NCBI GenBank assembly: GCA_018806915.1
Contig: JAGKQI010000098.1
Location: 744,001-808,000, forward strand
From: Phytophthora colocasiae
Taxonomy: Eukaryota; Oomycota; Peronosporomycetes; Peronosporales; Peronosporaceae
DNA: 64,000 nt
Direction: 5' to 3'
The translations under genes and the position numbers were made by a program. Below the pieces are notes generated by a model. The model had not been told where the DNA came from and did no database searches. It saw only the letters and a program-made list of their open reading frames with translations. This document shows, one piece after another, positions 1 through 10,010 of this stretch (its first letter is position 1; each line of letters opens with the position of its first letter).

Positions 1-1
1 C

Positions 2-1312
2 AAGAAGTTTGGCATCAAGGACCAAGGTGTGCTGCATGATTTCCTTGGTGTGCAGTTTGATTTCTCCGAGGACGGCGTACGCATGCACCAGACGAAGTAC
101 TGTCAAGATGTAATTGAGAAGTACGGCTTTGCTGATGCTGTAGGATGCCGATCACCGATGGAGACCACCACCAAGCTGCAAGCTACTGGTGATGAGAATG
201 TAGCCGATATGTCTTTCGACTATCATGGGGCCATTGGGAGTTTGATGTACTTGGCCACAACGACCAGACCTGACCTATCCTATGCTGTGGGCCAGCTAAG
301 TCGATTTGTGAGTCGACCAAATGCGAAGCATTGCGGCGCTGAAGCGCGTACTGAGGTATCTGGTTGCGACTAAAGAAGAAGGAATTTTCTTCCAGCAGAC
401 AAGCTGCAAAGGAACTGAGGGCCAAGGTGATCATCGATGGATACTGTGATGCAGACTGGGGAAATTGTCCAGACACTCGCAAGAGTATAACGGGATACGT
501 TATGGAAGTCGCAAGTGGTCCGGTTGCTTGGGCTGCTAGACGGCAGACTGTGGTGGCGCAGTCAACAGCAGAAGCAGAGTATGTTTCAACGTGTGAAGCG
601 TGCATGGAAGGTCGCGGCATAGCGAATGTGTTGATAGAGGTGCTACCGAAGAAGTATCCTGTCGAATTGCGTATTGGAGTTGATAACCAGGCTGCTCTTG
701 CCTTGGCTACCAATCCAACGTACAGCCGCCGTACCCGTCATATCGAGTTACGATATCACTATGTGCGTGACCAAGTCAACCAAGGACAAGTAGTACTTTG
801 GAAAATCGCTGGGGAAGAAAATCCTGCAGATGCATTCACCAAGCCACTCGCGGTGCCGCGATTGATCAAGATGAAGGGTCTGCTGAACATGTCCCCACTG
901 ACAAAAAGAACGACACGCGAATGCAAAAGGGAGCAATATTTCTCTAAACTACGTGACATTCCGCAAAACATGAAGGTTGTTCCGAATCGGCGGGCTGATT
1001 CGGAGGACGGCGTGTTGGAGTAAGCGACAGTTGGCAGTCCTACGGTGATAGTGGGTTGCTGTTGGACAGCAGTGCATTGAGAAGACAAATCAAAGCTGGG
1101 ACGAAGGTCGAGACGCTGCACTGGAGAGATGCAGTGAATGCAGTCGAAGACTCCGTCTAAGTCCCAGGAGAAAAAGGGTACGACAAACGGAGCAGCAGGA
1201 GCTCTCCATGTACATGTGAAGATAGCAGAATAGGAGCTTGGAGCTCAGTCCGGAAACTAACGAACAACCAACAAGTTAAAAGTTTTCAAGCTTCGGTAAC
1301 GGCTAAAGGGTA
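2..1312 (+). mobile_element. Ty1/Copia retrotransposon, 3' part, decayed
   Basis: The window opens inside the reverse transcriptase C-terminus of a Copia polyprotein. Frame 2 gives KKFGIKDQGVLHDFLGVQF and later the conserved block ATTTRPDLSYAVGQLSRF. The frame moves to frame 3 near 330 (LKRVLRYLVATKEEGIFFQQ) and to frame 1 near 420. Frame 1 carries the RNase H domain to a stop at 1023, with YCDADWGNCPDTRKSITGYV, AEAEYV and the terminal ADAFTKPL. Two frameshifts make the element inactive here. From 1024 to about 1312 I see only non-coding sequence, probably the element's 3' end. I could not identify an LTR boundary, since the 5' half is outside the window. The element abuts, and probably truncated, the MFS remnant that follows. 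Confidence 0.9.
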
Positions 1313-1591
1313 GAATCGCATTAGCTGCTTCTTGAACAATTTCGGGATTGTTTGCACGGCGTTCTACCCGCACAAGTGGCTCGTGTATGTGCTTTCTGTA
1401 CCTGGATGTGTCAGTGAGTTGTCATTTCCAGCGATTTCGGCACTCATATCTGTAAATTCGTCCGAAGAGGTACAGTAAGTTACGTTGGTATTTCTTTCTT
1501 CAGAGAATATTAACTTAATTGGTTCGTCGCAGGAACAAGGACGTATGCAAGGCGCAATTTACGCTGCTCGCTCTGTCTTTGCAGCCTCCGG

Positions 1592-2557
1592 CAGGGGTTC
1601 CGAAAATGTCATTGATTATTTATTTTTTTCGTTTTCAGCGAAAAAATAATTTATTTCCAGGTTCACATTTCGAAGCTTCCAATTATTTTCTTTCAAGTTT
1701 ACCGACCAATAACCTTCAGCACCCCTAGTGTCTTCCAAGTTGGAAGTTCCAACCAACCGGTTAATTGTAGATTGGTGGTTCAGGGCGCTTTGTTAGTCTC
1801 AAGCGTCACCATGCTTCTCGATTCAGATTCAAATTTGCTGTTTTAGCACCTCTACCATGGCTCCATTCAAGAATTCGTCACGCTCAAAGTCGTCCAAGGC
1901 TCTGCCCAAGCGTTCAAATACCCCCAAGCCAAAACAACCGTATGAAAAAGCGAGAAAGGAGACAACCAACAAGAAAAAGTCGACGGCGCCATATACATCC
2001 AAGCAGGTTGCTCAGTTCTACTACAAAAATGTCGAGAACATTGAAGGAAATGTAACAGCGTACTACAAGTGTAGATGTGGTGTTCAGCGCAAGATGGAGG
2101 CAAACACGGGGTATACCAACCTCCTTCAGCATGTCTTCATGTGGCACTAAAATTTCCTATTGAAATGGCAAATGCCGGCAACAACAGTGGCACTCTTGTG
2201 GGCTACATCGACGACAAGTCTTTCAAGATTTACTCTTGGATCGACATGACGATCTCCTGCAACCTTCCGTTTACGTTTTGCGAGTCGTAAGCTGCTACCG
2301 ACTACGTGAAGATCGACAGCTTATCTACGGACAGTTTGATCAAGTACATGGGCTTACTGACTCGTGAGGTCGGAATGCGAGTACAGTTCGCAAGATCGTT
2401 CCTAATAATCTACCAATATACACCTTCGGTACATTCGTCTATATATTGCGCTGCAATAATCCCAATAATTTTCTGGCACACCTGCAGTGCAACATGCAGA
2501 ATTATTTTTATTGCATTTTTTTGGCTTGCAATAACAATTACATTTTCGGAACCCCTG
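1592..2557. mobile_element. Non-autonomous hAT element (966 bp)
   Basis: The terminal inverted repeats are CAGGGGTTCCGAAAATGT at 1592-1609 and its exact reverse complement ending at 2557. The element is flanked on both sides by the same 8 bp, gcctccgg (1584-1591 and 2558-2565). An 8-bp target duplication with CAG...CTG ends is the signature of the hAT superfamily. The interior holds a short N-terminal transposase remnant, not a full DDE transposase. The perfect target duplication and matching TIR ends suggest a fairly recent insertion, probably mobilised in trans. Confidence 0.9.
1857..2400 (+). pseudogene. hAT transposase N-terminal remnant with BED-type zinc finger
   Basis: The ORF at 1857-2150 encodes about 97 residues. 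A lysine/serine-rich start is followed by YYKCRCGVQRKMEANTGYTN and LLQHVFMWH, that is a C-x-C pair then H-x4-H, as in the BED finger at the N-terminus of hAT transposases. After the stop, frame 2 continues with recognisable transposase-like sequence (IYSWIDMTISCNLPFTFCES, a stop at 2288, then YVKIDSLSTDSLIKYMGLLT). Coding similarity fades by about 2400. The catalytic and dimerisation domains are missing. It lies wholly inside the hAT element. Confidence 0.7.
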
Positions 2558-3046
2558 GCCTCCGGTCCTGTCATCTTTTCGATGCTGTATGCTGCGATGA
2601 CTAAAAAGTCGGAGTGGTCTCACGCGTTCCCGTTCGCATTTTCTTCATTCTGCTACCTCGTCGGTATTGCTTTGGCTGTCTCGCTGAGCACTCATCAATG
2701 GGCATCGACTGGTGAAGTGGCTTCCTCATCCTCGACAAACCTTGACAGCGATGAAGACTCCATTGAGGTCGAGACGGAAGATGACATTATCGACGTAATC
2801 ACTCCTGCTTGCACAACAGTTGAGGACGAGCAATCGCTCACGGAACCATTACTAGGAAATCAGCCTTCGTCACGCTACTATACCGATGTGTAAACGATTA
2901 CCGTAAGTGAAGGTGTTCATTATTTCAGATGAATATCAAACCAATTCAGCTGTTATAACTTATTTCAATACAAAGTTATTGCTGTCCGAAAAATGATTTT
3001 GATTGGACGATTGATTTGAGGATCATGCCATTATCCAGTATCCGAG

Positions 3047-5092
3047 ATGGAGAACACTAGCGATGCTACCTCGCCCTGTAGGCCCCAAAAGAGGCGGGGT
3101 ATATCGTGTAGATTCAGTGCAATCGTAGGGCTCCAGTTCCTGACCGAAGCCGCGTTTGGTTTCATGAGCCCCGTCATCTATATCCTCATGACAGAGGTTT
3201 ACAGTTTTTATTTTTTGCAGAAACACACTACGAGCTACTACTCATTTATTGTGTTTTTTGTAGTATTTCGCCAGACTGCATCGAGGTGGCCTGCCAATTG
3301 ACTGTGGCATCCACCCACATGACGAGGTTTGACAATTACCAGTTTTTTTTTTTAAAAAAATGCAAGACTAAATTGAAAACAATACGGATGTTTGCTGCAA
3401 TTGCAGTCATGTACGGACGGTTCAAGGCAGGCTGCTTGGTTGTCAAGGTTTGTGTGTGGAATTATGTGCTTTTTGAGGATAATTTAAAATGTTGACAATG
3501 GTTTTGGCTTGGCTTGTAGCTTATTCTCGTCAATGGGATCCGTGTGCAACTTTATTCTTGCACCAATGCTAGGCCAAGCTTCAGATATCCATGGACGCAA
3601 GGTTGGTTGGTAGTGCATGCGCCGTGGATGTGAATGCCCTTTTAATTTGTCTTTGTAGCCCTTTCTAGTACTCAGCCAGCTTGCCAGAGTAGGCACACCG
3701 TTTTCCGTCATGTACTTCATGCAACCAGAAGGTTCTATTACTCCTTACTTCATTTTGAGGCTGATCGACTACGGTTTTGGGTAAGATGTTGCCTTTGGCA
3801 TATCTATTGTCTTAACTTCTAAAACGACTTTTGCGTCAGAACTGCTGGTGTAATGAGTGCTTCAGTCGCAGACATCGTCGCGCCAGAGGATCGCGCTGCA
3901 GCATTTGGAGTTCTTTTTGCAAGCCAGTCAGTTGGATATTGTATGACTGCCTTCATCGCACCATTTTTCTCTCGCGTGAGTACTTAAATTGCCCTCTGTG
4001 AAAAAAATATTATTTCTAACGTGACATTGCACTATATTCAGAATACTATTCTACAGATTGCTGCTGGTCTCTTCGTGACTCGAGTGCTTTGGGCGCTGTT
4101 GGTCCTGCCCGAAACGCTTCCAGTTCGATCGACTGTGAACAAGACACGATGGGTTATGGAGAGTCCTTTTAGCTCCATTTCGATTCTCTTTCGAAACCAA
4201 TTGTTTCTTCGCTTGACGTGCTTGATTGCGCTTACGAGTTTTGTTATGAGTGGGACTTTTCAGATTCAGTCGTTCTACCTGAATGTGAGTCACTCTGTAC
4301 TTAGTAACACTGCGCTAGGACTGACGCGAATTATCTGTGGCATTGTAGACAATAGTGGCGTTTGACGTGAAAGATTTTGGCAACTTGATGCTTCTTGGTG
4401 GAGTGTTATCGTTGGTGGGTCAAGGACTACTACTCAAGCCACTTGTGAGCTGTTTCAAAGAAAAAGGCGTGATTATCATTGCAATGATCGGCTATTTTCT
4501 GAAGAACGTTGGGTTTGCTGGGACTGCGTTTTACCCGGACAAATGGGTAGTATACGCATCAAGCATGCCTGGATCCATCGGAGACTTGTCCTTTCCAGCC
4601 ATTACTGCTCTTAAATCGATCAATGCGTCGGAAAAGGTACGTTTTGCACAGTTTGCGTTAATATCTTGAAGAACTCTATAACTCAATTGCAAACTACAGG
4701 AGCAAGGACGTCTGCAAGGTGCGATCTACGGTGCTCGATCAGTGTTTGACGCACTTGGCCCGATCATCTTTTCGACGTTGTATGCCTCGATGACTCGACA
4801 GTCCATTTGGTCTCAAGCTCTTCCGTTCGTGGTGGCCTCGTTCATCACTTTCGTCGGGATTGGCATCGCGTTGTCTTTACCAGCAGGTAAAGGTTCATCC
4901 CCACTTAAAATTGCAGCTGTACCAGTCGCCTTACCGTCACCAACCTGTGGAGAATCCCCATCATCCTTCACTGTTTACTTCGAAACTGATGACGACAACG
5001 AAACGGAAGATGATGAAAATGATCGTCAATCGATCTATGCAAGCCTCGAGGACGAAAAATTCCTAGTCGAGCCACTACTGGGAACGTACTAG
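3047..5092 (+). CDS. MFS transporter MFS2, HIAT1/MFSD14-like
   Basis: I assign nine exons: 3047-3196, 3264-3326, 3407-3447, 3520-3601, 3659-3780, 3840-3975, 4042-4284, 4349-4636 and 4700-5092, all with GT-AG borders. They give 505 residues without stops. Exon 4 carries the MFS loop 2-3 signature GQASDIHGRK. Exons 8-9 carry DLSFPAITALKSINASEK then EQGRLQGAIYGARSVFDALG, which matches the HIAT1/MFSD14 family pattern (SFPAVSAL...QG..QG). A polytopic protein of this size fits a 12-span carrier. The substrate cannot be read from sequence. The C-terminus is strongly acidic (runs of D/E) and ends FLVEPLLGTY. The tandem paralogue MFS3 has identical exon lengths for exons 1-8, so the two arose by duplication. 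Confidence 0.88.
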
Positions 5093-5228
5093 TAAAAGAA
5101 AAATATGTGTAGATTTTGCTTATTCAGTCTCGTCACTTGTAATCTCTGTTCGAAACGATCTGTTTAGACAGGTTTTATAACTTTTTTTTACAAACAGTAC
5201 ATGTACTTTGATATCCGACCAGCGAAAG

Positions 5229-7239
5229 ATGGAGACCGATGCCAGCACCTCGATACCCCGCAAGCCACAGCGCAAACGGGGCGTCACCTTTACTGTTGGT
5301 GCAATTATTGGACTTCAATTGCTAAGTGCTGCTGCGTACGGTATCATGAGCCCCATACTGTCGATCGTATTGACGGAGGTTGTACAGAATAGTCAGAAAT
5401 GACTATCTAAAGCGGTTAAGTACATCTAATTCTGTATGTGATGGCAGTATTTCGCCAGAGTACACAGAGATGGCTCCCCTATTGACTGTGGAGCTAACCC
5501 ACACGATGAGGTGCTATTATTTGCTGTAATTTTCAATTAAAATTAGTGATGTTTATTTAAACGGTTTGATGAAGGCCTGCACTGCTGGATCCCGCCAGGC
5601 AGCTTGGCTGTCCAGGTACGAATAAGTCTTAACGAATTAGGACTGTTACCTAAGTTGTTATTGCTGTTTGTAGTATTTTTTCAGCCGTTGGGTGTGTGGG
5701 GAATATCATCTTATCACCAATGCTGGACCAAGCTTCAGATGTCTACGGACGAAAGGTTTGCTTTTAGTTTCACATGTTAGTAAGGTTGAGCTAGTGGGTA
5801 TTGATTTTATGGATTTATTAGCCATTCTTGGTGTTCAACCAAGTCTTGAGACTCGGAACGCCCTTCGCCGTCATGTATTTCATGCAACCAGGAGGCTCCA
5901 TCACGCCGTATTTCATACTGAGACTGGTTGACTCCGGCTTTGGGTAAGAAACGAAGTAGCCATTTGCAACAAGAAGGTGCCTTAATTATCTTTTTTTCAG
6001 GGTGGCGGGTTTGACTAGCGCTGCTGTAGCTGATGTCGTCGCTCCTGGAGACCGCGCAGCTGCCTTCGGAATTATCTTTGCGAGTCTTTCTGTTGGGTAT
6101 TGCGTGACAGCCTTTGCTGCACCATTTTTCTCTAGGGTAAGTGCTGTGACTATGGTGAATATTCTTCTTTATAACACTGGTTTGGTGTAGGATCATATAC
6201 TCCAAATCGCGATCGTTCTCTTTGTGCTGCGTGTTTTGTGGGCAATGTTCCTTCTACCCGAAACTTTGCCCGCGCGAACACGCACAAGTAAAGCTAAATG
6301 GGTAGTGGAAAACCCCATTAGTTCGATGGCAATCCTCTTCCGTGACCAGTTATTTATGCGGTTAACCTGCTTGATTGCACTGACAAGCTTCGTTATGCAC
6401 GGTATTTTCCAGATCCAATCTTTTTTTCTGAATGTGAGTCTCAAGTTTCTTATTATTTGCGAAGTACGAAGTTAACTTTATCTCTTGTATTCTAATTTTC
6501 AGACAATCGTAGGCTTCGATGTTAAAGATTTCGGGAATTTGATGCTGCTTGGAGGGGCATTGGCATTACTGGGGCAGGTATTATTGCTCAAGCCACTAGT
6601 GAGCTGCGTCAAAGAGAAAGGAGTGATTGTCATCGCTCTAGTTGCCAATATGGTGGGCACGTGTGGCTTCGCTGTCACAGCCTACTACCCCCACAAGTGG
6701 CTTGTATATGTGTTAACAATACCTGGATGTATCAGCGATCTGTCGTTCCCTGCAATTTCAGCACTCAAGTCAATCAACGCATCGGAAGAGGTTCGTTTAT
6801 TATTTTTCATGTTGTTGCCAAAGAAGATATACTCTTACATTTTGGATGACAGGAGCAAGGACATTTACAGGGGGCAATTTACGGTGCCCGTTCGATCTTC
6901 GAAGCATTGGGGCCGGTGGTTTTTGCTGCACTGTATGATGCTATGACGCGACAGTCAGTGTGGTCTCAAGCTCTCCCGTACGTGGTGGCTTCGTTCTTTT
7001 ATTTCGTGTGTATCGGTGTGGGTCTCTCTTTACCTGTTGGTAAGACTCCATTACCACGTAAAACCGTCGCTGGCTCGGCTCCTTTGTTGTCTCCGACGTA
7101 CGGGGATTCGCCAACATCCATGTACTTCGAGACGGATGATGACGATGACGAAGTCGATGAAGATGACGAGTTTAATCAATTGACCTATGCGACAAAGATT
7201 GAGATGGACGATGAAGATTTCCTTGCGGAGCCGCTGTGA
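5229..7239 (+). CDS. MFS transporter MFS3, HIAT1/MFSD14-like
   Basis: The exons are 5229-5378, 5448-5510, 5575-5615, 5674-5755, 5822-5943, 6001-6136, 6191-6433, 6503-6790 and 6853-7239, giving 503 residues. I chose the ATG at 5229 (METDAST) because it aligns with the MFS2 start; an upstream in-frame non-ATG extension is possible. Key features are GQASDVYGRK in exon 4, TPFAVMYFMQPGGSITPYF in exon 5, VKDFGNLMLLGG in exon 8, and EQGHLQGAIYGARSIFEALG in exon 9. The C-terminal tail is rich in D/E and ends DEDFLAEPL. All intron positions and phases agree with MFS2. Expected role: integral-membrane secondary transporter. Substrate unknown. Confidence 0.88.
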
Positions 7240-7390
7240 CTCAGTAGCGAAACATGTTGACGTGTAAGTAAACGCTATATTTGACGAGTACTTCGTGTAT
7301 TACCAACGAATTCAACATTTGAGCAATTCAAACACTATCTACACTTACTGAACTGATGAACTAACTACTGGCTCTGTACTGGTAGGTAAA

Positions 7391-8050
7391 TTACACAAAG
7401 ATTTGTCGGTGAGGTGGTGGTGGACTGGGGAGGTTTGTCGGTACTCCGTCAGTGTTAGGGTCTTGGTAAAAGAGCGTCCCCGATACAAGACACGAACCTT
7501 GGGGTAACTTTTTGGCACATGCTTGTACGAATCGATCCATCTCGATTTGTCCCATTCTTCTCGAAAGGTGACTGGATTGCATTGGTGTGAGAGGTGACAA
7601 AATAGTGTCGTGATATCCACCAGAAGCCTCAGCGAGGTACGCCATAGTGTCTTGGACGAAGCCTTGTGTTGTGAGACTTCCCTTCGGTTCTGTCAGCCAT
7701 TGTGAAGGCTGTAAATCAGGATATTCCACTGGAATGATTGTGTTGGCGGTAGTGATGAAGTCTACGAGCAGAGCGGGGTCCCATGTCAGCAAAATCCCGT
7801 GAAGCCGTGGCTCTGCAGTCGATTCGCGAGCGATAACAACGTCAACGGAAGCTCGGGGCGGCATGCTGCTCGGACCGGAAGGCCAATGCGTTACTGGTGG
7901 TAAATTGCTGAGTGAAAGGGCTGGAACGAAGCTCACTTGCTCCAAAAAATGACACGTTCAAGTCGCTGGAACTTGCTGGCAGCTGCGATTTCCTTCTCAT
8001 GATCGGTTCGGTCGAGCTGTTTGCGGTCAAATGATACTTTCAGTACCTGT
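7391..8050 (-). pseudogene. Unidentified protein gene, probable frameshift
   Basis: I do not recognise a family. The main open frame on the minus strand runs from 7945 to 7391 (about 184 codons; LHGILLTWDPALLVDF, then SRRMGQIEMDRFVQACAKKL) but has no ATG and a TGA just upstream. In the neighbouring frame, 8050-7925 reads VLKVSFDRKQLDRTDHEKE then AAASKFQRLERVIF, which looks coding and follows a possible intron acceptor (ttccacag). The two frames would join if the T6 run at 7944-7949 had one more T. This is either a one-base indel or a sequencing error in a homopolymer. Further exons may lie upstream to about 8447, where a weak open frame exists. Confidence 0.45.
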
Positions 8051-8537
8051 GGAAGGCATATCCGATCCTGTCGCTAGTTCAGCGAACCAGCTACTCGACC
8101 ACGTTGGCGCACGCCACTACAGTAGTTGCTCTCTACCCGTCTGGGGGCCTTGTTTAAAATCGCTGGAACTCATCTTAGTGGCGTTCTAGATGTTTTTTCC
8201 GTGCAGTATCACTTTCAGGCTTACACAAGACGTTGGCAGGTCTCGGTGGAAGTTCGAAACTAACGTGGTTTCCTAAAGGATGCAAAATGCGGGATATCTT
8301 GCACTTAGATCCAGTGACGTGCCCCAAGTTGCAGGACGACAAGATGGACTTCAACTCATATGACAACAGTCGTCTATTGTCCTCCGGAGCTGCTCCTTCT
8401 GCCCAAGTCCATCTAGGTTCCGCTTGAAACGTTTTCAATGAAAGCACCCCAGTAGTACTGGGCCAGTACGGTAACTGGGCCAGTTGCTAGTTAAGAGTTG
8501 CCATGGGAAACTCACTCGCACGACAGCGGCGAACTTG
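8051..8537. other. Intergenic stretch, no confident gene
   Basis: There is an open minus-strand frame of about 90 codons at 8175-8447 without an ATG. It could be an upstream exon of the unidentified gene at 7391-8050, but I found no clear donor site. Nothing else is recognisable. Confidence 0.3.
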
Positions 8538-8592
8538 GGGCGTGATGATGCTAGACCACTTCGCGGCGAAGTGGTCTAGCATCATCACGCCC
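8538..8592. repeat. 55-bp perfect palindrome (27-bp arms, 1-bp centre)
   Basis: The left arm 8538-8564 (gggcgtgatgatgctagacc, then acttcgc) is the exact reverse complement of the right arm 8566-8592. Only base 8565 separates them. It lies about 70 bp upstream of the amidohydrolase start. It could form a cruciform in DNA or a long hairpin in RNA. No protein-coding role is seen. Confidence 0.95.
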
Positions 8593-8663
8593 GAATGTAT
8601 CACTTTCCTGCACAATAAACGACATTTTACGTTAGAAATCTGATAATCTGATAACAAGTATTC

Positions 8664-9902
8664 ATGAAAATACTAACCGTCGACCATCATAGCAGATATC
8701 CTGCATCGTTCATTCCTCCATACCCTCCAGCCTCTGTAATGTCGCGAGCGCCCTCCAAACTCTTAGCCTCTCAAGGCAAATCCACCGTCCGCGAACTCGA
8801 CGCCATCGACCTGCACACGCACGTGTATCTGCCCCGGTACATGGACATTTTACGTAGTCGAAAAAACGTCCCCTTCGTGCGTCTGGGAATCGGTGGAGAA
8901 CGTCTCATCATCCTCCCAGCGGAGCAACAGCAGATGGAGGAGCAGCAAAACTCGACGACATCTCACAGCTCCAGTATCAGTGCCGGGCGCCCCATTGGTG
9001 GGGAGTATTGGGATACTAACAACAAGATCCGGTACATGGATCGCCACGGAATCCGCACGTCGGTGTTGAGTCTCGCCAATCCCTGGCTGGACTTCCTCCC
9101 GTTGGAGGAGCAAGTCCAACAGGCGACACTACTCAATGACGACATGGAAACGCTTTGTCGAGATTCCAGCGGTCGATTCTTGGCCTTTGGCGTCGTTCCG
9201 CAAGATTCCGTGACGGCAGTGAAGGAGGTGCAACGGGTCGCCAGTCATTTGCCTCATGTTCGTGGCGTGATCTTGAGCACTGCAGGGCTCAATGGTAAAG
9301 GATTGGACGACCCGGATATGCTCGAGTTTTATCGAGCGATGGACCGTGCGGGACTAACGATCTTCCTGCATCCTCACTATGGAGTGGGGAACGAACACTA
9401 CGGGAAGTACGGACACGCGTTGTTCCTTGCTCTGGGCTTCACGTTCGAGACGACAGTGGCAGTATCGCAACTTGTACTCTCAGGGTTACTGGACCAAGTT
9501 CCGGATACGTTGAGATTGCTACTTGCTCATTCGGGAGGAACGCTGCCGTTCCTAGCTGGGAGATTGGATAGCTGCGTGGAACATGATGCAGCTATTGCAC
9601 AGAAGTTGGAGCACGCTCCGAGTGTGTATCTGAAAAGGTTCTACTATGATGCTGTGGCATACCATGAGCCAGCGTTGCAGTGCCTAATCGACTTTGTCGG
9701 GTCTGACAAAATCGTGTTTGGTACGGATCACCCGTTCTTCCCACCTGCAAAATACAACGAAAAGGAAAACTCGGAGGGTGGAGACTTGAGTGAACTGGAC
9801 TGGCGATCGACTCTTTCCAATTACGAAATTATGGCCAACATGAGCAAGGAAGTGCAGAGCGCCATGTTGAGGGATAACGCCAAAAGGCTGATGCGGATTT
9901 AA
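8664..9902 (+). CDS. Amidohydrolase-2 / ACMSD-superfamily decarboxylase
   Basis: A single-exon ORF of 412 codons. A second in-frame ATG at 8739 (MSRAPSKLLASQGKSTVREL) is an equally good start and gives 387 residues. The metal-binding pattern of the amidohydrolase-2 family is present: DLHTHV near residue 50, HPHYG near 237, LLLAHSGG near 288 and FGTDHPFF near 353. The blocks RPIGGEYWDTNNKIRYMD and SVLSLANPWLDFLPLEEQ resemble fungal proteins of the group that includes uracil-5-carboxylate decarboxylase, as I remember it. The family uses a Zn-dependent mechanism for non-oxidative decarboxylation or hydrolysis. The substrate here is not established. No targeting signal is obvious, so it is probably cytosolic. 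The gene stands alone, not in a cluster. Confidence 0.85.
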   Translation: MKILTVDHHSRYPASFIPPYPPASVMSRAPSKLLASQGKSTVRELDAIDLHTHVYLPRYMDILRSRKNVPFVRLGIGGERLIILPAEQQQMEEQQNSTTSHSSSISAGRPIGGEYWDTNNKIRYMDRHGIRTSVLSLANPWLDFLPLEEQVQQATLLNDDMETLCRDSSGRFLAFGVVPQDSVTAVKEVQRVASHLPHVRGVILSTAGLNGKGLDDPDMLEFYRAMDRAGLTIFLHPHYGVGNEHYGKYGHALFLALGFTFETTVAVSQLVLSGLLDQVPDTLRLLLAHSGGTLPFLAGRLDSCVEHDAAIAQKLEHAPSVYLKRFYYDAVAYHEPALQCLIDFVGSDKIVFGTDHPFFPPAKYNEKENSEGGDLSELDWRSTLSNYEIMANMSKEVQSAMLRDNAKRLMRI

Positions 9903-10010
9903 AGCCCCTGAAGTCAAACTGCTGATACAATTTGCACGGTGTATTTGACAATTCTGGTTATCTATGTCCACGCCTGCAGTTTTTCTAACTGCGGTTTTAC
10001 CGCGCTTCTA

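Larger units (their letters stand above)
1313..2893 (+). pseudogene. MFS transporter MFS1, 5'-truncated and split by a hAT insertion
   Basis: This is the 3' end of a third copy of the HIAT1/MFSD14-like transporter that follows twice downstream. About 1313-1469 matches exon 8 of the intact copies (AFYPHKWLVYVLSVPGC, then ELSFPAISAL) and ends in a GT donor. Exon 9 begins at 1533 after an AG and is interrupted at 1591. It resumes at 2566 after the hAT element and runs to the TAG... stop at 2891-2893. Removing the element plus one 8-bp duplication gives an exon 9 of 387 nt in frame, the same length as in MFS3. Exons 1-7 are absent, and Copia sequence lies where they should be. The C-terminus ends in an acidic tail with EPLLG. 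Confidence 0.85.
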
